From Streptomyces sp. SID12488 (lineage in GTDB: Bacteria > Actinomycetota > Actinomycetes > Streptomycetales > Streptomycetaceae), in NCBI RefSeq assembly GCF_010548275.1, contig NZ_JAAGLT010000007.1:62001-126000 (forward strand): a stretch of DNA of 64,000 bases. Direction: 5' to 3'. Under the pieces are notes generated by a model. That model was given only the letters and a program-made list of their open reading frames with translations. It had not been told where the DNA came from and ran no database searches. Every line of letters starts with the position of its first letter. The stretch's first letter is position 1. Positions 43,658 to 52,451 of this stretch are shown here, in pieces. Made by a program: the position numbers and the translations under genes.

Positions 43658-45124
43658 ATGAACGAACTCGTACGCCAGCACACCGCCCTGAGCGACTCCG
43701 ACCTGGAGTGGCTGCACCTGCTGGTGTCGGAGTGGCAGCTGCTCTCCGACCTCTCCTTCGCCGACCTCGTCCTGTGGGTCCCCACGAGCGACGGCACCCG
43801 CTATGTCTCGGTCGCCCAGATGCGGCCCAACACCGGCCCGACCTCGTACCAGGACGACATGGTCGGCCACCTCGTCCCCCGTGGTCGCCGTCCCATGCTG
43901 GACGCCGCCCTGGACGAGGGCCGGATCGTGCGCGAGGGCGACCCGGAATGGCGCGAGGAGGTCCCGGTCCGCGTCGAGTCGATCCCCGTGCGCCGGGAGG
44001 GTCGCGTCCTCGGGGTCATCGCGCGCAACACCAACCTCCTCACCGTCCGGACCCCGAGCCGCCTGGAGCTGACGTATCTCCAGAGCGCCTCCGATCTGGC
44101 CCAGATGATCGCCGCCGGATCGTTTCCCTTCTCGAACCAGGTGGTCGACATGGACGCCTCGCCGCGGGTCGGCGACGGACTGATCCGGCTCGACGCCGAC
44201 GGCATCGTCCAGTACGCCTCGCCCAACGCGCTGTCCGCGTACCACCGTCTCGGCCTCGCCTCCGACCTCGTCGGCCACCACCTGGGCGTGACCACCTCCG
44301 AACTTGCGCCGTCCCGGGGCCCGGTGGACGAGGCGCTCTCCAAGGTCGCCAGCGGCTGGGCGCCGCGCGAGTTCGAGATCGAGTCCGTCGACGGGGTCAT
44401 CCAGTTCCGCGCCATTCCCCTCAAACCCAAGGGGACGCGCATCGGTTCACTCGTCCTGCTCCGGGACGTCACCGAACTGCGCCGCCGCGAGCGCGAGTTG
44501 ATCACCAAGGACGCGACCATCCGGGAGATCCACCACCGGGTCAAGAACAACCTCCAGACGGTGGCCGCCCTGTTGCGCCTCCAGGCCCGGCGCATCGACT
44601 CGGAACGCGGGCGCGAGGCCCTGGAGGAGGCCGTACGGCGGGTCGGGTCCATCGCGATCGTGCACGAGACGCTCTCCCAGAACCTGGACGAGCGTGTGGA
44701 GTTCGACGAGATCGCCGACCGTGTGCTCGCGATGGTCTCCGAGATCTCACCGGGCACGGTCACCGGCCGGCGCACCGGGCGCTTCGGCATTCTGGACGCG
44801 GAGGTCGCGACCCCGCTCTCCATGGTGCTGACCGAGATCCTGCAGAACGCTCTGGAGCACGGCTTCGGACCGGGCGACACCGGCTCGGTCGAGGTCTCGG
44901 CGGTCCGCGGCGGCACTACCAAGGAGTCCCGCCTCCTCGTCACCGTCCAGGACGACGGCGTCGGTCTCCCCGAGGGATTCGACCCGCACCGCTCCGGCAA
45001 CCTGGGCCTGCAGATCGTACGGACGCTGGTGGAGGGGGAGTTGGGCGGCACGTTCGACATGGTGGCGGCACCCGAGCGCGGTACGCAGGTGATCCTCGAC
45101 ATCCCGGTGCGCGCCAACAAGTAG
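43658..45124 (+). CDS. PdtaS-like sensor histidine kinase (HisKA_2 type)
   Basis: 488 residues: an N-terminal PdtaS-type GAF domain (residues ~20-140), a PAS domain (LIRLDADGIVQYASPNALSAY), then the HisKA_2 phosphoacceptor REIHHRVKNNLQTVAALLRLQ and an HATPase domain (TEILQNALEHGF, VQDDGVGLP). No membrane segment, so it is cytoplasmic. In actinobacteria the partner is usually the ANTAR-type antiterminator PdtaR, encoded elsewhere. The ATG at 43658 is preferred; in-frame ATG 43619 adds 13 residues. Confidence 0.88.
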   Translation: MNELVRQHTALSDSDLEWLHLLVSEWQLLSDLSFADLVLWVPTSDGTRYVSVAQMRPNTGPTSYQDDMVGHLVPRGRRPMLDAALDEGRIVREGDPEWREEVPVRVESIPVRREGRVLGVIARNTNLLTVRTPSRLELTYLQSASDLAQMIAAGSFPFSNQVVDMDASPRVGDGLIRLDADGIVQYASPNALSAYHRLGLASDLVGHHLGVTTSELAPSRGPVDEALSKVASGWAPREFEIESVDGVIQFRAIPLKPKGTRIGSLVLLRDVTELRRRERELITKDATIREIHHRVKNNLQTVAALLRLQARRIDSERGREALEEAVRRVGSIAIVHETLSQNLDERVEFDEIADRVLAMVSEISPGTVTGRRTGRFGILDAEVATPLSMVLTEILQNALEHGFGPGDTGSVEVSAVRGGTTKESRLLVTVQDDGVGLPEGFDPHRSGNLGLQIVRTLVEGELGGTFDMVAAPERGTQVILDIPVRANK

Positions 45125-45175
45125 CGCGCGCACGGCGGATGAGCCCGAGTGCGGTAAGAGGCCCGAGCGCAGCGA

Positions 45176-45208
45176 TGAGCCCCGGACCATGGGATGGTCC
45201 GGGGCTCA
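45176..45208. terminator. 15-bp perfect hairpin between convergent kinase and wblE genes
   Basis: Arms 45176-45190 and 45194-45208 (TGAGCCCCGGACCAT on the left) are exact reverse complements with a 3-base loop. It can terminate both transcripts. Confidence 0.85.
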
Positions 45209-45318
45209 GATGCTTGTATGGTGATGCGCATCGGGGGCACTGCGCGCTGCGGCTCGGGGGCGGGAGATGCGTACTCGCTGTACGCGCCGCCAAGCTCAGG
45301 CTGTTACGGGGTGGGTTG

Positions 45319-45576
45319 TCAGGCGGTTGCCTGGCGGGCCCGGTTGCGGGCGGCGCGACGCTTCATGGCACGGCGCTCGTCCTCGCTGAGACCACCCCAG
45401 ACGCCGGAGTCCTGGCCGGACTCAAGCGCCCACTGCAAGCACTGCTCCATTACGGGGCAGCGGCGGCAGACGGCCTTGGCTTCCTCGATCTGCAGCAGCG
45501 CAGGACCGGTGTTGCCGATGGGGAAGAAGAGTTCCGGGTCTTCCTCGCGGCAAACGGCGTTGTGACGCCAGTCCAT
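45319..45576 (-). CDS. wblE: WhiB-family iron-sulphur regulator (WblE, WhiB1-like)
   Basis: 85 residues with the four iron-sulphur ligands at Cys9, Cys37, Cys40 and Cys46 and the turn motif GVWGG. The basic C-terminus (RRAMKRRAARNRAR) binds DNA. Close to M. tuberculosis WhiB1, which partners the primary sigma factor and responds to nitric oxide. A good ribosome site (AGGAGAG) lies before the ATG. The upstream 319-base region contains its promoter. Confidence 0.95.
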   Translation of the reverse strand: MDWRHNAVCREEDPELFFPIGNTGPALLQIEEAKAVCRRCPVMEQCLQWALESGQDSGVWGGLSEDERRAMKRRAARNRARQATA

Positions 45577-45895
45577 GGCTGCTACCTCTCCTTGGTATTA
45601 CATGCACGTTGCTTGTGAATGTGAACGCTTTCACGAATCCCTCAACAAGTGAAGGGTCCACCATCAGACGAACTGATGTGGGCCTTTGTAGTGAGGAGGG
45701 GTTCTGGCTCTCTGTGGTGGCCGGTGTTGCGGGCCGTCCCGAGCGCCACGTAGAGACTCGCAAACCTCAGCGACGGATACAACCCCTACCGGAAAGTTTT
45801 TTTTGATTCCTCGGTGTCGGCTCGGTCACAGCCGTACTTCCATGGGGTGGACCCTGGCCTAAACGTTCGAGTGGAAGGACTTTAGCCCGTTCCGC
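45577..45895. other. Non-coding region upstream of wblE
   Basis: No ORF with coding character. It contains an inverted element TGAACGCTTTCACGA near 45621 and a T-rich run near 45797-45804 that could help terminate the convergent-side transcript. This must hold the wblE promoter; I cannot assign -35/-10 elements with confidence. Confidence 0.4.
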
Positions 45896-46864
45896 TCACA
45901 CAATCACACGCAGTGCACGGCGTACGCCTGTGAACGCCACGCTCGTTCGCAGTCCCAGGTGGTCGCCGTCCATCTGGAGGGGTAGGGGGACCTTCGAATG
46001 CAAGGTGAAGTCCGTCAGGTCATGCAGGGAGGTGACATGCCTCCCATGGGGTCCCCGCTCGGGGGACGAAGTGAGCAACTGCGTGCCATACCGGGCGACC
46101 GAGCCCGTCGACATGCGACTGAGACCGAGTACGTCGAGCCCGGTATCGAACGAAGCCTTAGGTGACGCGTACACCGGACGATTACCCAGATACGTCCAGG
46201 GGGACGTGTTGCAGACTATGGACAGCACCAGATCTGTCACCGGGTCGACGCCCGGCTGTTCCAGGGTGATCGTGCCGTGCCGGCGGTTGGCCTCTCCCAG
46301 GAATTGACGCGCGACCTGCCGCAGGTAAAGGGAATGTGTGGATTTACGGCCGCGTTCCCGCTGCTGTTCCACTCGGCCGACCACACCGGCGTCGAACCCC
46401 AGTCCGGCACAGAAAGTGAACCAGCGCTCCGGCACCGACTCGTCCTCGGTGCCCGGTGTGCCTCTCGCGACACCGAGGCCCACCGTGCGCTCCCGGTCCT
46501 CGCGCAGGGCGTCCAGGAGGACGCCGGTGGCCTCCACGGCGTCGTTGGGCAGGCCGAGGGCGCGGGCGAAGACGTTGGTGGAGCCGCCGGGGACCACGGC
46601 GAGACGGGGCAGCCGGTCCGGGTCGGGCCCGTTGTGCAGCAGGCCGTTCACGACCTCGTTGACCGTTCCGTCGCCACCGAGGGCGACGACCAGCTCGATG
46701 TCCTTGCTCTCCGCCGCCTGCCGGGCGAGGTCACGCGCGTGGCCCCGGTACTCGGTGGTGACCGCCTCGAGCTTCATCTCGCTAGCGAGAGCATGGGTCA
46801 GCACATCGCGCGTACGTGCGCTTGTGGTGGTAGCCGCCGGATTGACCACGAGAAGTGCACGCAT
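45896..46864 (-). CDS. Diacylglycerol kinase-family lipid kinase
   Basis: 322 residues of the DAGK/YegS family. The nucleotide-binding signature GGDGTVNEVVNGL and the following VVPGGSTNVFARALGLP are intact, as is the beta-sandwich C-terminal domain. Such enzymes phosphorylate diacylglycerol or related lipids in the inner membrane leaflet without being integral membrane proteins. Monocistronic; a dispersed repeat lies on the upstream side. Confidence 0.88.
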   Translation of the reverse strand: MRALLVVNPAATTTSARTRDVLTHALASEMKLEAVTTEYRGHARDLARQAAESKDIELVVALGGDGTVNEVVNGLLHNGPDPDRLPRLAVVPGGSTNVFARALGLPNDAVEATGVLLDALREDRERTVGLGVARGTPGTEDESVPERWFTFCAGLGFDAGVVGRVEQQRERGRKSTHSLYLRQVARQFLGEANRRHGTITLEQPGVDPVTDLVLSIVCNTSPWTYLGNRPVYASPKASFDTGLDVLGLSRMSTGSVARYGTQLLTSSPERGPHGRHVTSLHDLTDFTLHSKVPLPLQMDGDHLGLRTSVAFTGVRRALRVIV

Positions 46865-46957
46865 GCGAAGCAGGGTACCTACCCGGTGGTACTCGGCCCA
46901 GGGCAGGTATGGGATCAGTAAGAAGCAGGGGGCGTGAGCCGGGGCGCCGTATGAAGC

Positions 46958-47037
46958 TGCGGGTGCGTTGTGGCTGGTCGCGCCCCACGGCGGAGCCGCA
47001 ATATGTCACAGCCCCGCGCCCCTGAAGGGCGCGGGCC
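46958..47037. repeat. Dispersed intergenic repeat, family 1, copy E
   Basis: GGGTGCGTTGTGGCTGGTCG, CCACGGCGGAGCCGC and ACAGCCCCGCGCCCCTGAAG match copy A almost base for base. It lies between two divergent genes. Confidence 0.68.
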
Positions 47038-47070
47038 GAGCACCCTGATGTCCAGGGCTACCCTTCTTCG

Positions 47071-47517
47071 GTGAGCGCTCAGCAGAACCCTGCCCCGGAA
47101 ACCCCTGGATCCACGGAGCCGCGACCCCTGCGGCTGACCCTCGCGGCCGTGCTCGCCGCCCTGGAGGGGCTCGCCCTGATGGCCGGCGGGGCCTACATCC
47201 TCGTCCTGGGGCTGACCGGCGATCCGGACGACCGGCAGCAGGCCGTCACCGGCGGTGTCACGCTCATCGTGCTCGCACTGCTGCCGCTGCTCGCCGCTCG
47301 CGGGCTGCTGGGGCGGCGGAGCTGGAGCCGGGGGCCGGCCGTCATCACGCAGATCATGGCGCTGCCCGTCGCCTACAACCTGCTCCGGGCCGACAGCATG
47401 GCCGTTCCGGGCGGGATCGTGCTGGGTGTCGTGGCGGTCGCCGCGCTGGTGCTGCTGGTGAACCAGGAGACGACCCGGGCCCTCGGGATCCGGGGGCCCG
47501 GCAGCGAAACCGAATAA
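47071..47517 (+). CDS. Small integral membrane protein
   Basis: 148 residues starting at a GTG. A hydrophilic N-terminus is followed by four hydrophobic helices (residues ~25-50, 58-80, 88-105, 110-132). No known domain; a conserved streptomycete membrane protein by pattern. Divergent from the lipid kinase gene and convergent with sigH, which ends 42 bases away. Confidence 0.75.
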   Translation: MSAQQNPAPETPGSTEPRPLRLTLAAVLAALEGLALMAGGAYILVLGLTGDPDDRQQAVTGGVTLIVLALLPLLAARGLLGRRSWSRGPAVITQIMALPVAYNLLRADSMAVPGGIVLGVVAVAALVLLVNQETTRALGIRGPGSETE

Positions 47518-47558
47518 CCCGAAGGGTTACTCGGTCACACGGTTACTCGTCGGGGGGT

Positions 47559-48650
47559 TCACTCCTCCACCAGCAGCTTCTCGCGCAGCTGGGCCAGGGT
47601 CCGGGCCAGCAGGCGGGAGACGTGCATCTGGGAGATGCCGACCTCCTGCGCGATCTGCGACTGCGTCATGTTGCCGAAGAAGCGCAGCAGCAGGATGCGC
47701 TTCTCGCGGGGCGGGAGATCCTCGAGGAGCGGCTTGAGCGACTCGCGGTACTCGACGCCCTCCAGGGCCTCGTCGTACGAGCCCAGTGTGTCCGCGACCG
47801 CCGGGGACTCGTCGTCCGTGTCGGGAACGTCCAGGGACAGCGTGGAGTAGGCGTTGGCCGACTCCAGGCCCTCCAGGACCTCCTCCTCCGAGATGCCCAG
47901 TTTCTCGGCGAGCTCGTGGACCGTGGGGGAACGGCCGTGCCGTTGCGAGAGCTCCGCCGTCGCCGTGGTGAGCGAGAGGCGCAGCTCCTGGAGCCTGCGC
48001 GGGACGCGGACCGCCCACCCCTTGTCACGGAAGTGCCGCTTGATCTCGCCGACGACCGTCGGGGTCGCGTACGTCGAGAACTCGACGCCACGGTCCGGGT
48101 CGAAACGGTCGACCGACTTGATCAGGCCGATCGTCGCGACCTGGGTCAGGTCGTCCAACGGCTCACCGCGGTTGCGGAAGCGGCGCGCGAGGTGCTCGAC
48201 GAGCGGAAGATGCATACGGACCAGCCGGTTGCGCAGCTCCGCGTACTCGGCGCTGCCGTCCGGCAGCGCGCGCAGCTCGTAGAACAGGGCGCGCGCTCCG
48301 CTGCGGTCCGTCGCGGAGTGCTGTGTGGCCTGAGCCGGCGGCTGCGCCGTCTGTTGTGCCGTCTGTTGTGCCGTCTGCTGTGCGCCCTGCGCGTCGTCTC
48401 GTTCGTGCTCGCTCATCGTCCCGCCCGTCGACCCTCCCGGAGTCCGAGCGTCGGCTCGGACAGGGGAGAGCTCACTTGGCCCTTCCAGGGGCGCACTCTG
48501 CACGGCACCTTCCCGATCCAGCTGCCCGTCGTCCACGAAGCCGGCCTCCGGGGGGTTGTCCTCCGGATGCGGCCGGGCCTGCTCGGGGATGCCGGAGATA
48601 CCGGCGATGCCAGAAATGGCGTCCGCCGTGCCTCGCTCTTCGTCACGCAC
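47559..48650 (-). CDS. sigH: Stress sigma factor SigH (SigB/F/G subfamily), multiple starts
   Basis: The core (residues ~100-363) has region 2 (LDDLTQVATIGLIKSVDRFD), region 3 and region 4 (SQIAQEVGISQMHVSRLLAR) of the general-stress SigB/F type. Up to 78 residues precede the internal ATG at 48416, beginning with the GTG at 48650; the extension is Pro/Glu-rich with coding character. In S. coelicolor SigH is made as several N-terminal isoforms, and this architecture is consistent. Repeats of QQTA occur just after the internal ATG. The anti-sigma gene prsH lies 17 bases upstream. Confidence 0.88.
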   Translation of the reverse strand: MRDEERGTADAISGIAGISGIPEQARPHPEDNPPEAGFVDDGQLDREGAVQSAPLEGPSELSPVRADARTPGGSTGGTMSEHERDDAQGAQQTAQQTAQQTAQPPAQATQHSATDRSGARALFYELRALPDGSAEYAELRNRLVRMHLPLVEHLARRFRNRGEPLDDLTQVATIGLIKSVDRFDPDRGVEFSTYATPTVVGEIKRHFRDKGWAVRVPRRLQELRLSLTTATAELSQRHGRSPTVHELAEKLGISEEEVLEGLESANAYSTLSLDVPDTDDESPAVADTLGSYDEALEGVEYRESLKPLLEDLPPREKRILLLRFFGNMTQSQIAQEVGISQMHVSRLLARTLAQLREKLLVEE

Positions 48651-48667
48651 CGGCCCGTCCCCGTTCC

Positions 48668-49081
48668 TCACGCCGGCCCGGGTCCCGCGCCGCGCTTCTT
48701 GTGGAGACTGATCGACACGGTCTTGTCCTCGGCGACGGTCGAGTCGACCTGGCCCGCGAGGGCGGACAGGACGGTCCAGGCGAAGGTGTCGCGCGCGGGG
48801 GCGTGACCGTCCGTGGTCGGGGCCGAGACCGTGACCTCCAGGGAGTCGTCGATCAGTCGGAACACACAGCTGAGTACGGAGCCGGGCACGGCCTGCTGAA
48901 GCAGGATCGCGCAGGCCTCGTCCACTGCGATGCGCAGGTCCTCGATCTCGTCGAGGGTGAAGTCCAAACGGGCCGCGAGACCGGCCGTGGCCGTACGCAG
49001 CACCGACAGGTAGGCACCCGCGGCCGGCAGCCGGACTTCCACGAAGTCCTGGGTCGCGGGCTCGCCTGCGAACTGGGACAC
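48668..49081 (-). CDS. prsH: RsbW-like anti-sigma factor of SigH (PrsH/UshX)
   Basis: 137 residues with the HATPase-like fold of anti-sigma kinases: the N-box IEDLRIAVDEACAILLQQA and a C-terminal GHAPARDTFAW segment. It binds SigH and is presumably countered by phosphorylation-controlled anti-anti-sigma factors. GTG 49081 was chosen because GGAGG lies exactly 5 bases upstream; a longer start at 49093 would overlap that site. First gene of the operon with sigH. Confidence 0.88.
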   Translation of the reverse strand: MSQFAGEPATQDFVEVRLPAAGAYLSVLRTATAGLAARLDFTLDEIEDLRIAVDEACAILLQQAVPGSVLSCVFRLIDDSLEVTVSAPTTDGHAPARDTFAWTVLSALAGQVDSTVAEDKTVSISLHKKRGAGPGPA

Positions 49082-49382
49082 CCTCACCTCCAAGGTGGTA
49101 CAAGCTCTTTCGGGGGCCGAGGGTCGCCCCCCGGGTAACGCGATGGGTGTTCTGCGGTGACGCTACCGCGCTCTCGACTTTCCTGTCCCCAGGACCCCAG
49201 CCCCTTGCCGTCACTCATAGTAAACCTGTGTATACGCACAGTGGCTAGGGGTCTGCGGGCCCAATTGGGAAGAGCGCGCGCCGGGTTGACGTACCCAGAC
49301 GTCAGACGGTCGAACCGTCCGGATCCAGAGTCACACGAGTACGCCCTCGGTCACCAATGCCCCTGCTCACACGGGCGTGCGG
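49082..49382. other. Non-coding region upstream of the prsH-sigH operon
   Basis: No ORF with coding character. It must contain the several sigH operon promoters known in S. coelicolor. A hairpin-like sequence (GTGTATACGCAC near 49226-49237) is a short palindrome that could be an operator. Confidence 0.45.
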
Positions 49383-49643
49383 TCATACGAGAACATGGTC
49401 GACGAAGCACCAGCGCCAGCTCTCGCCGGGTTCGAAGGTCCTCATCACCGGGTGACCGGTCTCCTTGTGGTGTTCCGTCGCGTGGCGCATGGGCGAGGAG
49501 TCGCAGCAGCCGACGTGGCCGCATTCCAGGCACAGGCGCAACTGCACCGGGTGGGTTCCGGCCGCCAGGCACTCCGGACAGGTCTCGTTCTTCGGCTGGG
49601 GTTCCGGGAGCGGCAGCGCGTCGGCATGCGTGCACTGTTTCAT
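49383..49643 (-). CDS. UBP-type zinc-finger protein
   Basis: 86 residues matching the zf-UBP fold: CPECLAAGTHPVQLRLCLECGHVGCC contributes three CxxC-type pairs (written in parts here), then HATEHHKETGHP provides histidines. In eukaryotes the domain binds ubiquitin C-termini; in bacteria its ligand is unknown. It starts at the ATG 49643 (MKQCTHADA). Divergent from the Na+/H+ antiporter gene with 94 bases between starts. Confidence 0.85.
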   Translation of the reverse strand: MKQCTHADALPLPEPQPKNETCPECLAAGTHPVQLRLCLECGHVGCCDSSPMRHATEHHKETGHPVMRTFEPGESWRWCFVDHVLV

Positions 49644-49737
49644 GATTGCCAGGTTACGACGGCTGTGCGGTGGGCCGCGCGGAAAGCCGGAGTGCGCGGA
49701 TGCCAGGGTGGGTGGAAACGAGAGTGGGCCGAAACCG

Positions 49738-51333
49738 ATGCATGTGATGCCACTGCTCCTGCTGGTCGCGGGCAGCGCCGCCATTGCCGCCGCGGGCCGC
49801 CGCACCCCTGTCCCGCCCCCGTTGCTGCTGGTCGCCGCCGGCCTGGTGTTCGCGTACGTCCCCGGGGTGCCCGACTACGCGCTCGACCCGCATGTCGTCC
49901 TGCCGCTGATGCTGCCACCGCTGCTGTACACGGCGGCCGTCGACAGTTCGTACCTCGATCTGCGTGCGCAACTGCGGCCCGTGGCACTGCTGTCGGTGGG
50001 GTACGTGCTCTTCGCGACCCTCGTCGTCGGCTGGGCGGCCTATCTGATCGTGCCCGGGCTGCCGCTGACCGCCGCGCTGGTGCTCGGCGCGGTCGTGGCG
50101 CCGCCGGATGCCGTCGCGGCCACGGCCATCGCGCGCCGGGTCGGGCTGCCGTCGCGGGTCACCACCATCCTCCAGGGCGAGTCCCTGGTGAACGACGCCA
50201 CCGCGATCACCGCGTACCGCGTCGCTCTCGCGGCGGCCGTCGGGGAGGGCGCGACCTGGGCGGGCGGGATCGGCGAGTTCCTGCTCGCGGCGGTCGGCGG
50301 CATCGGGATCGGGATGATCCTGATGATGCCGATCCACTGGCTGCGCACGCACCTGAGGGAAGCGCTGCTCCAGAACACGCTGTCCCTGTTGATCCCGTTC
50401 GCGGCCTACGCGGTCGCCGAAGCCGTGCACGCCTCCGGGGTCCTCGCGGTGGTGGTCGTGGCGCTCTATCTGGGACACCGCGCGTGGGAGGTCGATTTCG
50501 CGACCCGTCTCCAGGAGGAGGCGGTCTGGAAAATGGTCGCCTTCGTTCTCGAATCGGCGGTCTTCGCCCTGATCGGACTGCAACTGCCGGTCGTCCTGGA
50601 GGGCCTTGGGGAGTACGAGGGTGTCGACGCCGCCTGGTACGCGATCGCCCTCTTCCTCGTGGTCGTCGTCACCCGGTTCGCCTGGGTGTATCCCGGGACG
50701 TTCGTGCCCCGGCTGCTGTCGGCGCGGATCCGGGAACGGGAGCCGAACCCGACCTGGAAGGGCGCGTTCGTCATCTCCTGGGCCGGGATGCGGGGGGTCG
50801 TCTCGCTGGCCATCGCCTTCTCGATCCCGCTCACGATGGAGGGCGGCGAGGCGTTCCCGGAACGGAACCTGGTCCTCTTCCTGACCTTCACGACGGTCAT
50901 CGGCACGCTGGTCGTCCAGGGTCTGACACTCCCGCCCCTGATCCGGCTGCTGAAGCTCCCTGGGCGCGACACGCAGGCCGAGACGCTCGCTGAGGCGAAC
51001 GCCCAGGCGCAGGCGTCCAGGGCGGCACAGCGGCGCCTGGAGGGCCTGCTGGAGGACGAGAGCAACGCCCTGCCGCCTCCACTGGCCGACCGGCTGCGCA
51101 TGGTGCTGGAGCGCCGGCAGAACGCCGTCTGGGAGCGGCTGGGCTCGGTCAACCCCGTGACCGGCGAGACGGTGGACGACACCTACCGGCGGCTGTCCCG
51201 CGAGATGATCAGCGCGGAACGGGAGATGTTCGTACGCCTGCGGGACGGGCGCCACATCGACGACGAGATGCTGCGGACCCTGCTGCGCCGGCTGGACCTG
51301 GAGGAGGCGGCGGCGTTCAGGGAAGCGGAGTAG
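49738..51333 (+). CDS. Na+/H+ antiporter (CPA1/NhaP type)
   Basis: 531 residues with about twelve transmembrane helices in the first 410 residues; key ND pair in GESLVNDATAITAYR (the conserved Asp in helix 6) and the GMRG motif in SWAGMRGVVSLA. The cytoplasmic C-terminal ~130 residues are helical and charged, typical of regulatory tails. ATG 49738 is used; a second ATG three codons later is possible. No clear ribosome site before either. Confidence 0.88.
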   Translation: MHVMPLLLLVAGSAAIAAAGRRTPVPPPLLLVAAGLVFAYVPGVPDYALDPHVVLPLMLPPLLYTAAVDSSYLDLRAQLRPVALLSVGYVLFATLVVGWAAYLIVPGLPLTAALVLGAVVAPPDAVAATAIARRVGLPSRVTTILQGESLVNDATAITAYRVALAAAVGEGATWAGGIGEFLLAAVGGIGIGMILMMPIHWLRTHLREALLQNTLSLLIPFAAYAVAEAVHASGVLAVVVVALYLGHRAWEVDFATRLQEEAVWKMVAFVLESAVFALIGLQLPVVLEGLGEYEGVDAAWYAIALFLVVVVTRFAWVYPGTFVPRLLSARIREREPNPTWKGAFVISWAGMRGVVSLAIAFSIPLTMEGGEAFPERNLVLFLTFTTVIGTLVVQGLTLPPLIRLLKLPGRDTQAETLAEANAQAQASRAAQRRLEGLLEDESNALPPPLADRLRMVLERRQNAVWERLGSVNPVTGETVDDTYRRLSREMISAEREMFVRLRDGRHIDDEMLRTLLRRLDLEEAAAFREAE

Positions 51334-51355
51334 CGGAGGCGCGTTCCGGTCGTGT

Positions 51356-52225
51356 CTACGGGAACGGGCGGCCGGTGATCACCGCCGCGATGGTGGTTCC
51401 GTTCGCGAACGCGCCTTCCTCGGCGAGGGCGACAAGTCCGTAGAGCATCTTGGCGACATAGAGACGTTCCACGGGTACGTCGTGACGGGCCTCGAAGTCG
51501 TCGGCGAAGGCGTGCAGTTCGGGGGTGGTACGGCCGTAGCCACCGAAGTGGAAACGGTGGTCGAGGGTCCATGAGCCGCGGGGCCCGCCGAAGGTGAGGT
51601 CCTGGAGGGCCCGTATCTCCGCGTCCAGGAAGCCTCCCTTTAGGACCGGGATGCCCAGGGCGCGCTGCTCGGGGGCGAGGCCCGCGGCGAGGCCGGCGAG
51701 GGTGCCGCCGGTGCCGCAGGCGACCGCGACGACGTCGGCGTGGCCGCGCAGCTCCTCACCGAGGGCACGGCAGCCGCGTACGGCGAGGGGGTTGCTGCCG
51801 CCCTCGGGCACGACGTACGCGTCCTCGGCGCCGGCAGCCCGGAGGACGGCGGTGAGGGTGTCGGGGTCGGCCTTGTGCCGGTACGTCGATCTGTCGACGA
51901 AGTGCAGGCGCATGCCGTTCGCCGTGCAGTGGGCGAGGGAGGTGTTGAGGGGGCGGTCCGCCAGTTCCTGACCGCGGACCACGCCGACCGTGGGCAGGCC
52001 CAGAAGACGGCCGGCGGTGGCTGTGGCCCGCAGGTGGTTGGAGTAGGCACCGCCGAAGGTGAGGATCGGCCGGTCGGCGGCGGCTTCCAGATTGGGCACC
52101 AGCTTGCGCCACTTGTTGCCGATCAGATCCGGGTGGACGAGGTCGTCGCGCTTGAGGACCAGCCGGAGGGAGCGGCGAGCGAAGCGGGGGTCGACGAGTT
52201 CCTGGAGGGGGCTGGGGAGAGGCAC
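51356..52225 (-). CDS. PLP enzyme, ACC deaminase/D-cysteine desulfhydrase family
   Basis: 289 residues of the tryptophan-synthase-beta fold. The cofactor lysine is in LIGNKWRKL and the phosphate loop in CGTGGTLAGLAAG. The GTG start at 52225 gives a normal family length; upstream in-frame sequence is non-conserved. Members degrade D-cysteine or 1-aminocyclopropane-1-carboxylate; the two cannot be separated without a specificity-residue alignment. Convergent with the antiporter gene. Confidence 0.82.
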   Translation of the reverse strand: MPLPSPLQELVDPRFARRSLRLVLKRDDLVHPDLIGNKWRKLVPNLEAAADRPILTFGGAYSNHLRATATAGRLLGLPTVGVVRGQELADRPLNTSLAHCTANGMRLHFVDRSTYRHKADPDTLTAVLRAAGAEDAYVVPEGGSNPLAVRGCRALGEELRGHADVVAVACGTGGTLAGLAAGLAPEQRALGIPVLKGGFLDAEIRALQDLTFGGPRGSWTLDHRFHFGGYGRTTPELHAFADDFEARHDVPVERLYVAKMLYGLVALAEEGAFANGTTIAAVITGRPFP

Positions 52226-52334
52226 GGGGCCATTGTCAGCTGGTCCGGCGTCCGAGATGAGAGGCGGGTCCAGCCCAGGCCTTGTTTCCCACCGGCCCAC
52301 CCGTTCACCGCATCTGGCCAGCGCGGGCCGGGTT

Positions 52335-52411
52335 GTTTCAGCCCGTCCGGCGTTTGAGGACGAGGCCCGTTCAGGGCCGAAAGCGGGGGTCTGGGGGCGC
52401 AGCCCCCAGGG
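52335..52411. repeat. Dispersed intergenic repeat, family 2
   Basis: The sequence CCCGTCCGGCGTTTGAGGAC, GAGGCCCGTTCAGGGCCGAA and GGGGGTCTGGGGGCGCAGCC is a second, different Streptomyces intergenic module, seen once in this window. It includes two short hairpins (GGCCCGTTCAGGGCC and GGGGGCGCAGCCCCC). Confidence 0.7.
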
Positions 52412-52451
52412 ACAGGATGGGACGGGTAGGGGCGGCGGGGGCGAGGAACCC

